NCBI GenBank assembly: GCA_021776735.1
Contig: JAJFFH010000019.1
Location: 1-64,000, forward strand
DNA: 64,000 nt
Reading direction: 5' to 3'
Origin: Planctomycetota bacterium
GTDB lineage: Bacteria > Planctomycetota > PLA2
In this document: positions 25,565-32,145 of the stretch, piece after piece
Layout of the letters: every line of letters begins with the position of its first letter
Position numbering within the stretch: the stretch's first letter is position 1
The notes under the pieces: model-generated
Database searches by the model: none
What the model was told of the DNA's origin: nothing
Seen by the model: only the letters and a program-made list of their open reading frames with translations
Position numbers and translations under genes: made by a program

Positions 25565-26866
25565 ATGTGGCGCGCCGTGTGGCTGCTTCCGGTTGTGCTC
25601 TTTGCGGCTTGCAGGTCGGGGGGTTCGGTCGTTCGCGTGACGCGCACTGGGCGCGTCTTGTTTCGCGGCAAGAGCCGGAGCGTGACTGAGCTCGTGGCCG
25701 CCGCTGCGAAGCGTGGTCACGCAGAGCCGCTCGAGCTACACGCCGATGGAGATGCGCTCTGGATGCATGTCCAGTGGGTGATGGCCGCCCTGGGCGAGGC
25801 CGGACACGCGAGGGTGCGCTGCGGCGTGGAGCCCTCCGGACGCGCCCAAGGCTTCGCGAGCGTCCGGCTCTACAGCGGGCGATGGGACGACAAGCTCTTC
25901 TTGCTGCCCCAAGAACAAGTCTTCCACACGGGAATCGAGATCGGCTCCGATCGCGAATATCGCCTGCACGGGCCGACGACCACCCGGGATCCCGGGGCCG
26001 TCGCCGCGTGGGCCCAACAGAGACACCACGGGCTGAAACCAAACGAGCCGAACGTGGGTCAGGTCACGGCAAGTGGCGCGGTGCGATACCGCCACGTCGC
26101 CGTGGCGCTCGCGGCGCTCCGGGATGCGGGCGCCCAACGACTCGAAGTCGGGCTCGAGGCTCTGCACCCATGGGACCGGGACCGGCGAAGACTCCCGCCC
26201 CCGCCGCACGAAGATCCAATTCCGCGCTGGTTTGTCACCGACCGATCGCTGATACCGCTTTATCCCCTGAACCTGCCGGTCGCGAGGATGGGCCGAACGG
26301 ACGTCGACAACGACGCCGACGCTCGCGTGATCCTGAGCCTGAACGCCCGCGGACAGCTCTTCCACGAACGAAACCGCGTCACACTGGCGGAGTTTGCGGC
26401 GGTCCTGGCAACAAAAGTCCGGACGTACGAACGCAAGAAAGGTGTCGCAACGACATCGGACGGCCGACGCTGGTCCAAGCTGTACGTACTCGTGCGCGCG
26501 GATCGCAACGCGCTGTTTCGGCACGTGCAGTGGATCATCGCGGAGCTGCGCGAGGCCGGCGTGTATCGGCTCCAGTTCGGCGCGCGCTGGACACCGGGAC
26601 GCCACATCACGCCCGCCGAAGCGGACCGACGATGGGCCGCATGGGAGATCCTCTTCCCGGAGTTTCTCGCCAAGAAACTGCACTGCCACCTGACGACCGG
26701 GGAGCACACCGCCGTCGGCAACATCACCGCCCCGCCGAACACAAGATTCGCCAAGATCATCGCCAAGATCAACGCCCTCGCCTGGACCCGCATCAAGAAG
26801 TTCGATTTCAAGAACGCCAAGCGCGCACCAGAGCCCATCCGCCAAGCCCAGTCCCTGCCCCGATAG
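25565..26866 (+). CDS. Lipoprotein with two ExbD/TolR-like periplasmic domains
   Basis: The 433-residue protein has a short lipoprotein signal ending in LFAAC. Two similar domains follow, at about 25-100 and 255-350. Each has the ExbD/TolR periplasmic pattern: a strand with RVLFRGKSRSVTEL or GQLFHERNRVTLAEF, then LHADGDALWMHVQWVMAAL or VRADRNALFRHVQWIIAEL, then a Gly-rich strand. Real ExbD/TolR proteins have an N-terminal membrane helix that pairs with ExbB/TolQ. Here a lipid anchor replaces it, and no exbB or tolQ is nearby. It could buffer or bind cell-envelope components. Confidence 0.6.
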   Translation: MWRAVWLLPVVLFAACRSGGSVVRVTRTGRVLFRGKSRSVTELVAAAAKRGHAEPLELHADGDALWMHVQWVMAALGEAGHARVRCGVEPSGRAQGFASVRLYSGRWDDKLFLLPQEQVFHTGIEIGSDREYRLHGPTTTRDPGAVAAWAQQRHHGLKPNEPNVGQVTASGAVRYRHVAVALAALRDAGAQRLEVGLEALHPWDRDRRRLPPPPHEDPIPRWFVTDRSLIPLYPLNLPVARMGRTDVDNDADARVILSLNARGQLFHERNRVTLAEFAAVLATKVRTYERKKGVATTSDGRRWSKLYVLVRADRNALFRHVQWIIAELREAGVYRLQFGARWTPGRHITPAEADRRWAAWEILFPEFLAKKLHCHLTTGEHTAVGNITAPPNTRFAKIIAKINALAWTRIKKFDFKNAKRAPEPIRQAQSLPR

Positions 26867-26909
26867 ATCATCGTTGGGGCAGAGACCTCGAATCACACGC
26901 CCACTTATC

Positions 26910-26932
26910 GCTTAGCGGTTCCTCCGCCAAGC
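26910..26932. terminator. Hairpin after the ExbD-like lipoprotein gene
   Basis: GCTTAGCGG-TTCCT-CCGCCAAGC forms a 9-bp stem with one mismatch, 44 bases after the stop. There is no T-run, so terminator function is uncertain. Confidence 0.4.
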
Positions 26933-26949
26933 GGCCCCCCCAAAAAAAG

Positions 26950-26962
26950 CATCGCCGTCCGT
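26950..26962 (-). repeat. ACGGACGGCGATG motif copy upstream of leuS
   Basis: Exact 13-mer on the minus strand in the extended form AGCGTACGGACGGCGATG followed by CTTTTTTT. It lies 136 bases before leuS and opposite to it. Confidence 0.75.
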
Positions 26963-27016
26963 ACGCTTCTGTCCGCGCTCATCCGTCCGGGCAACCCGGC
27001 TCATACTCAAACTAAC

Positions 27017-27040
27017 GAAAATCGCCCATGGCGATTTTTG
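27017..27040. repeat. Hairpin of the ACTAACG-leader family upstream of leuS
   Basis: ACTAACGAAAATCGCC-CAT-GGCGATTTTTG has a perfect 9-bp core stem. The leader TCATACT...ACTAACG matches that of the 6906 hairpin. It can also serve as a terminator for the upstream lipoprotein gene, because a T-run follows the stem. Confidence 0.55.
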
Positions 27041-27097
27041 CAGACGCCGTGCGCACGAACCGAACCGCTCCAAAGCGGGTCGGTTACTCTCTGCGTA

Positions 27098-29950
27098 ATG
27101 CCCCATCCGTACCGATACACCGCCGAGCTGGCCAACGAGATCGAGCTGCGTTGGCAGGCGAGCTGGGAAGAGCAGCAGGCCTACCGGCAGCCGAACCCCG
27201 GCCAGGCCGGATTCGATGCTACGCGGCCGCGGTACTACGTGCTCGACATGTTTCCGTATCCGTCCGGCGCCGGGCTGCACGTCGGTCATCCCGAGGGCTA
27301 CACGGCGACCGACATCCTCGCGCGGTACAAGCGCATGCGCGGCTTCAACGTGCTGCACCCGATGGGCTGGGACGCGTACGGACTGCCCGCGGAGCAATAC
27401 GCGATCCAGACCGGCGTGCATCCGGCGATCACGACGCGCAGGGCGATCGACACCTTCCGCCGGCAGCTCAAGCGCTTCGGTTTTTCGTACGACTGGTCGC
27501 GCGAGTTCGGCACGATCGACGACGACTACTACCGCTGGACGCAGTGGATCTTCTTGCGCATCTACAACGCGTGGTTCGACACGCGCAAGGACAAGGCGCG
27601 TCCGATCACGGAACTGGTCGAGGAGGCCGAGAACGGACACCTGGGCATCGGCGCCGAAGGCGAGCTCGTCTGGATCGACGTAGACGAATCCGCCGCGCCG
27701 CCGGCCGGCGTGCGCCTGTGGGACGAGTTGGACGGTGACACGCGCCGCGCATTCATCAACGACCAACGGCTGGCCTACGTCGGCGAACCCGTCGTCAACT
27801 GGTGCCCGAAACTCGGCACCGCGCTGGCCAACGAAGAGGTCATCGACGGTCGCTCCGAACGCGGCGGCCATCCGGTCATCCGCAAGCCCCTCAAGCAATG
27901 GCTGTTTCGCATCACCGCCTACGCCGATCGCCTGCTGGCCGGCCTCGAGTCGGTCGATTGGCCCGAGTCCACGCGCATCCAGCAGACCGAGTGGATCGGG
28001 CGCAGTGAAGGCGCCGACATCGACTTCAAGCTGACGGACGGCGATGCTTTTTTGCGCGTGTACACGACGCGTCCGGACACGGTCTTCGGGGCGACGTTCA
28101 TGGTCGTGGCGCCCGAGCATCCGGTGCTGCAAGACGTCGAACGCGAGGAGGTACGCGCGTACATCGACGCCGCGAAGGGCCGCTCCGAAGTCGAGCGGAT
28201 GGAGACCAAGAAAAAGACGGGCGTCGATTCGGGCCTGACCGCGATCAACCCGGCAACGGGCGAGACGATTCCGATCTGGGTGGCCGACTACGTCCTGATG
28301 GGCTACGGCCACGGCGCGATCATGGCGGTGCCCGGCGGCGACGAGCGCGACCACGAGTTCGCGCAGCAGTACGACCTGCCCATCGTGACCGTCGTGCTGC
28401 ACCCGGACGGTTCGGCGCCGGAAGGCTGCTATCCCGGTGAAGGCATCGCCGTCCGTTCCTGCGGTTCGAGTGTTTCCCTCGATGGGCTGGAGACGCCGGA
28501 TGCGAAACGCCGCATCATCGATTGGCTGGAAGAGACCGGCGCGGGGCGCGGCAAGGTCAACACGCGGCTGCGCGACTGGTTGTTCTCGCGCCAGCGGTAT
28601 TGGGGCGAGCCGTTTCCGATCGTTTGGGACGAGGACGGGCGGCACCACGCGGTCGGCGAGGACACGCTGCCGGTGCGCCCGCCGGAGATGGAGGACTTTC
28701 ACCCTGCGGAGTCCGACGATCCGCGGCCGTTGCTGGCGAAGGCGCGCGATTGGGTCCAGACGACCGCGGGTGCGGCGGGCGTGGCCGATCTGGCGGCGGA
28801 CGCGGCGGTCACGCGCGAGACGAACACGATGCCGGGTTGGGCGGGGTCGTGCTGGTACTACCTGCGCTACGCCGACCCGCACAACGACGAGCGATTTGTG
28901 GGCGAAGAGGCCGAGCGCTACTGGACGGGCGGGCACGGCGTCGATCTCTACATCGGTGGTGCCGAGCACGCCGTGCTGCACCTGCTCTACGCGCGTTTTT
29001 GGCACATGGCGCTGTACGACCTGGGCTTCGTCTCGTCGCCCGAGCCGTTTGGCAAGCTGTTTCACCAGGGCATGATCACCAGCCACGCGTACCAGCGGCC
29101 GGACAAGTCACTCGTGCCCATCGACCAGGTAGAAAAGCGCAACGAGGTCGAGGAGCAAGACGACCGCTATATCGAAACAGCGACCGGCGGCGAGGTGAAG
29201 CAGATCGTCGCCAAGATGAGCAAGTCGCTGAAGAACGTGATCAACCCCGACGACATCATCGAGGAATACGGCGCCGACACGTTCCGCCTCTATGAGATGT
29301 ACATGGGCGCGCTGGCGGACTCCAAGCCCTGGAACACGCGCGACACGAGCGGCATGTTCCGGTTCCTGCAACGCGTCTGGCGCCTCGCGGTGGACGAGGA
29401 GACCGGCGAAACCAGGAGTAAGCGGACGGGCCTGCCGCGCCATAGCCCGGAAGGGCGACGGCGGGACGGCGATGCTTGCGAGACGAACGATGCGGTCGAG
29501 CGTGCGCTGCACCGGGCGATCGCCAAGACCGGCGCCGACATCGAGAAGCTGCACTTCAACACCGGCATCGCCGCCATGATCGAATTCGTGAACGCCGCGG
29601 GCAAACACCATGTGACGGCCGAGCAACTCGACCGGTTTGTGCGCATCCTGGCGCCGTTCGCGCCGCACATCGCGGAAGAGCTGTGGCACCGCCTGGGTCA
29701 CGAGGATTCCGTCGTCGGTACAACGTGGCCCGAGTTCGACGAGAGCCTCCTCGTCGATACGACGGTCGATGTCGCCGTGCAGATCATGGGCAAGGTGCGC
29801 GCGCACATCCAGGTCGCGCACGACACCGACAAGAAGACGCTGGAGGCGACCGCCCTCGCACACGAACGAATCCAGGAACTGATCGACGGCAAAACCGTGC
29901 GCAAGGTCATCGTCGTCCCGGGCCGCCTGGTGAACATTGTGGCCAGCTGA
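27098..29950 (+). CDS. leuS: Leucine--tRNA ligase
   Basis: The 950-residue class I synthetase attaches leucine to tRNA-Leu. The HIGH-type motif reads HVGH in PSGAGLHVGHPEGYTATD (about residue 54). The editing (CP1) domain shows VYTTRPDTVFGATF, and KMSKS appears at about 706 (KMSKSLKNVINPD). GWDAYGLPAEQYAI and CWYYLRYADP are typical LeuS signatures. ATG 27098 is chosen because upstream residues do not match. The protein is longer than many homologues: about 20 extra residues at 770-790 (TGLPRHSPEGRRRDGDACET) coincide with a motif copy. Other copies lie at 28034 and 28444. Confidence 0.95.
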   Translation: MPHPYRYTAELANEIELRWQASWEEQQAYRQPNPGQAGFDATRPRYYVLDMFPYPSGAGLHVGHPEGYTATDILARYKRMRGFNVLHPMGWDAYGLPAEQYAIQTGVHPAITTRRAIDTFRRQLKRFGFSYDWSREFGTIDDDYYRWTQWIFLRIYNAWFDTRKDKARPITELVEEAENGHLGIGAEGELVWIDVDESAAPPAGVRLWDELDGDTRRAFINDQRLAYVGEPVVNWCPKLGTALANEEVIDGRSERGGHPVIRKPLKQWLFRITAYADRLLAGLESVDWPESTRIQQTEWIGRSEGADIDFKLTDGDAFLRVYTTRPDTVFGATFMVVAPEHPVLQDVEREEVRAYIDAAKGRSEVERMETKKKTGVDSGLTAINPATGETIPIWVADYVLMGYGHGAIMAVPGGDERDHEFAQQYDLPIVTVVLHPDGSAPEGCYPGEGIAVRSCGSSVSLDGLETPDAKRRIIDWLEETGAGRGKVNTRLRDWLFSRQRYWGEPFPIVWDEDGRHHAVGEDTLPVRPPEMEDFHPAESDDPRPLLAKARDWVQTTAGAAGVADLAADAAVTRETNTMPGWAGSCWYYLRYADPHNDERFVGEEAERYWTGGHGVDLYIGGAEHAVLHLLYARFWHMALYDLGFVSSPEPFGKLFHQGMITSHAYQRPDKSLVPIDQVEKRNEVEEQDDRYIETATGGEVKQIVAKMSKSLKNVINPDDIIEEYGADTFRLYEMYMGALADSKPWNTRDTSGMFRFLQRVWRLAVDEETGETRSKRTGLPRHSPEGRRRDGDACETNDAVERALHRAIAKTGADIEKLHFNTGIAAMIEFVNAAGKHHVTAEQLDRFVRILAPFAPHIAEELWHRLGHEDSVVGTTWPEFDESLLVDTTVDVAVQIMGKVRAHIQVAHDTDKKTLEATALAHERIQELIDGKTVRKVIVVPGRLVNIVAS
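28034..28046 (+). repeat. ACGGACGGCGATG motif copy in leuS (editing domain)
   Basis: Exact 13-mer, sense, followed by CTTTTTT; encodes LTDGDAFLR directly before the conserved VYTTRPDT. Domain length appears normal here, so this looks like sequence conversion rather than insertion. Confidence 0.7.
28444..28456 (-). repeat. ACGGACGGCGATG motif copy in leuS (second)
   Basis: Exact 13-mer, antisense; encodes EGIAVRS in the segment where LeuS proteins have a short GEG(V/I)-type turn. It thus uses a different reading frame from the 28034 copy. Confidence 0.7.
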
Positions 29951-30086
29951 CCCGATGCAGCAGCGCCCATGCGGTCCTATTCGCCCCGCACCGTTCCCGA
30001 ACTCCGCGAGCAATGCAGCTCTCGCAAGTTTTCTGACATTCGGCAGCGTCCCCCGGAATCGAACATGTAGTGACTAGGCGGTCTCG

Positions 30087-30329
30087 ATGAGCATTCCGAC
30101 GAACAACGAATCGTGGCTTATCAGTCAAGGCGATCGGATCATTCGACTGGCATATGATGTCTATCGTGAATTCAAGCAAGCCGGCCTCGCGGCTTTCCAG
30201 GCTCTGGGACTACCGTGCGCCGCCGCACTGTTCGAGCTTCAGGACGGCTTGTTCGAGGACCGCTACCTTGGTGTCTTCGATGATGTGTGTAACGAGCTCG
30301 CCAACGCCCAACATTCCGATGCAGACTGA
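30087..30329 (+). CDS. Small hypothetical protein
   Basis: An 80-residue frame between leuS and the GNAT gene, both on the same strand. It reads as a plausible helical protein (LISQGDRIIRLAYDVYREFKQAG; LQDGLFEDRYLGVFDDVCNELAN). GGCGG upstream is a weak ribosome site. No family is recognised. Base composition is lower in GC than leuS. It may be part of a small acquired segment (30.0-31.5 kb) that also carries the GNAT and VapBC genes. Confidence 0.4.
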   Translation: MSIPTNNESWLISQGDRIIRLAYDVYREFKQAGLAAFQALGLPCAAALFELQDGLFEDRYLGVFDDVCNELANAQHSDAD

Positions 30330-30367
30330 CGACGAATTGCTGACATGGCATCGCAGGGGCTGAACGC

Positions 30368-30814
30368 ATGGAGATTCGTCTGAAGACTGCGTTGGCGACT
30401 GATGAACGATGGCTCGATCAGCTGCGTCGCGGCGTCTACCAGGAGCTGTTTCGCGCCACATGGGGCGGCTGGGACGAAGCTCGACACATGCGCCAGTTTG
30501 CCAAGTGCTGGAAACTCGGGAACATCTCGCTCATCGAAGTGGACGGTGTTCGGGTCGGCATGATCCAGCTATTCGACAGTCCCGACAGCGTCGAAGTCGG
30601 CGAGATTCAGATTGAGCTGAGTCATCAGAATCGAGGCATCGGCGCCGCCCTGTTGCGAGACGTCACAACACGGGCGCACCGGCAACGAAAGACGGTGCTT
30701 TTGTCCGTCGGACTTCAAAACCATGGCGCACTCCGCCTCTATCAGCGGCTAGGTTTCAGGCTCGTAGAGAAAACAGAGACACACCACCATTTGACCTACG
30801 CGCCTTGTGATTGA
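30368..30814 (+). CDS. GNAT-family N-acetyltransferase
   Basis: The 148-residue protein has the standard GNAT layout. An N-terminal substrate half is followed by motif A (IELSHQNRGIGAALLRDVTTRA, about residues 80-101). The closing motif B has LSVGLQNHGALRLYQRLGFRLVEKTETHHHL, where the Tyr is the usual general acid. Substrate unknown. It stands 38 bases after a small hypothetical gene and 73 bases before a VapBC pair. Confidence 0.85.
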   Translation: MEIRLKTALATDERWLDQLRRGVYQELFRATWGGWDEARHMRQFAKCWKLGNISLIEVDGVRVGMIQLFDSPDSVEVGEIQIELSHQNRGIGAALLRDVTTRAHRQRKTVLLSVGLQNHGALRLYQRLGFRLVEKTETHHHLTYAPCD

Positions 30815-30851
30815 GGTAGAAACCTGGGGTAGGAAAACCGCCTGCCACGGC

Positions 30852-30889
30852 TTGACTTATATGCAGAAATGATACATACTTGTGCATAT
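30852..30889 (+). promoter_or_regulatory. Promoter and operator of the second VapBC locus
   Basis: TTGACT (30852-30857), 17 bases, then CATACT (30875-30880) make a sigma-70-like promoter. The perfect inverted repeat ATATGCA (30859-30865) and TGCATAT (30883-30889) overlaps it and reaches the start codon. This layout fits autorepression by the VapBC complex. Confidence 0.55.
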
Positions 30890-31085
30890 GCGGACGACCC
30901 TGAACATCGACGATAGCCTGCTCCAGGAGGCGGCACGACTGACCGGGGTGAAAGAGAAGACCGCTCTCGTTCGTCGTGGACTTGAGGCACTGATTGCTCT
31001 CGAAAGTGCCCGTCGACTGGCGGCCCTTGGGGGCAGCGAGACGACGCTCAAACCAGTTCGTCGGCGCCGCACGCGTACAGCATGA
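30888..31085 (+). CDS. vapB: VapB-type antitoxin (ribbon-helix-helix)
   Basis: A 65-residue protein beginning MRTTLNIDDSLLQEAARLTGVKEKTALV in outline, the clear start of VapB-type (PF09957-like) antitoxins with an RHS-type ribbon-helix-helix. The C-terminus is basic and should wrap the PIN toxin. ATG 30888 is used; GTG 30882 is possible. It overlaps the toxin gene by four bases. It differs from the Phd-type antitoxin at 7.3 kb, so the two loci are not recent duplicates. Confidence 0.85.
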   Translation: MRTTLNIDDSLLQEAARLTGVKEKTALVRRGLEALIALESARRLAALGGSETTLKPVRRRRTRTA

Positions 31086-31438
31086 TCCTGGTCGATACGT
31101 CTGTCTGGATCGATCATCTACGGAAGGGCGACCCCGAACTTGCGGGGTTCCTAGGCGAAGGCGTGGTGCTGTGCCATCCGTTCGTGATCGGCGAACTCGC
31201 CTGTGGCAACCTGGAAAATCGGGCTGAGATACTCTCTCTGCTGGCTGCCCTTCCGGCCTCCCCCATCGCAAGCCATGAAGAGGGGCTATCGCTGCTGGCA
31301 GATCGAGAGCTCGCGGGGACGGGGCTTGGCTGGATCGACATCCACCTGCTTGCATCGGCGCTCTTGTCGAAGTGCACGCTGTGGACAAAGGACAAGGCTC
31401 TGGGAGCCGCCGCAGGAGCACTCAAGATTCGCGTATGA
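31082..31438 (+). CDS. vapC: VapC-type PIN-domain toxin
   Basis: The 118-residue ribonuclease toxin starts MILVDTSVWIDHL with D5. E38 follows in VIGELACG, GWIDIHLLASALL supplies the third acidic residue, and TKDKAL the fourth: the four-acid centre of PIN domains. It overlaps the antitoxin gene by four bases (ATGA), so translation is coupled. It should cleave RNA when free of VapB. The target is not known. Confidence 0.88.
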   Translation: MILVDTSVWIDHLRKGDPELAGFLGEGVVLCHPFVIGELACGNLENRAEILSLLAALPASPIASHEEGLSLLADRELAGTGLGWIDIHLLASALLSKCTLWTKDKALGAAAGALKIRV

Positions 31439-31488
31439 GCATGAGCGAGCGACACCAACGGGAAGATGGATCGCGGAGGGCGATCGAC

Positions 31489-32007
31489 ATGGCGCAGCCG
31501 AAACCCGACCCTGAACCGATCGAGGACCGCGCGGCGGCGCGCGTGATCGTTATCGATCCGCAGGATCGCGTGCTGCTGTTTTTGTGCGCGCTGCCCCACC
31601 GTCCCGATGTCGAGCTTTGGATTACGCCGGGCGGCGGGCTCGAACCGGGGGAGACGTATCACGCGGCCGCGAAGCGGGAGCTGCGCGAAGAGACCGGCCT
31701 CACGCACGAGCCGGGACCGTGCGTCTGGACACGCGAGCATGTCTGTCCGCGGCTTGATGGACCCGGGGAGTTCCGCGCGCTCGAACGATTCTTCTGGCTG
31801 CGCCTGGACTCGGTGCCGGAGATCAGCACCGACGCGTGGACCGACGAGGAGGCGACGTTTCTGCGCGACCATCGCTGGTGGAGCATGGACGAACTCACCG
31901 CGCCAGCCGACCCGCGCACGATCTTCGCCCCACGCCGTCTCCCGGAACTCCTGGCCCCACTCCTGGCGGGCGGGCTCCCGAAGAGTCCAATAGCCGTCGG
32001 CGTGTAG
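31489..32007 (+). CDS. NUDIX hydrolase
   Basis: The 172-residue protein carries an intact NUDIX box (GGGLEPGET, seven residues, then RELREETGL) at about residues 42-65. NUDIX enzymes cleave nucleoside diphosphates linked to another group, with Mg held by the glutamates. Other features are WITPGGG and ERFFWLRL. ATG 31489 is favoured because of a GGAGG site eight bases upstream; ATGs at 31435 and 31441 extend the frame. The gene follows vapC by 50 bases. Confidence 0.85.
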   Translation: MAQPKPDPEPIEDRAAARVIVIDPQDRVLLFLCALPHRPDVELWITPGGGLEPGETYHAAAKRELREETGLTHEPGPCVWTREHVCPRLDGPGEFRALERFFWLRLDSVPEISTDAWTDEEATFLRDHRWWSMDELTAPADPRTIFAPRRLPELLAPLLAGGLPKSPIAVGV

Positions 32008-32073
32008 CTCCGCCGCGTGCGCCCAGCCGGTGGATCCCTCATGCCTATCAATCTGTTTGCCCTGCAAATAGAT

Positions 32074-32108
32074 TGAGGGCCGGCCCTTTCGGAGAAGACC
32101 GGCCCTCA
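32074..32108. terminator. Strong hairpin between converging genes
   Basis: TGAGGGCCGG (32074-32083) and CCGGCCCTCA (32099-32108) form a perfect 10-bp stem with a 15-base loop. It lies between the NUDIX gene and the convergent VWA gene. No T-run is present, so it may act with Rho or in both directions. Confidence 0.5.
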
Positions 32109-32145
32109 GCGAGGATTACTCAAAAGCAGCGTTACGAGGTTGCAA

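Noticed and set aside
26912-29086. A 724-codon open frame antisense to leuS
   Set aside because: It mirrors the codon pattern of leuS and has no recognisable motif.
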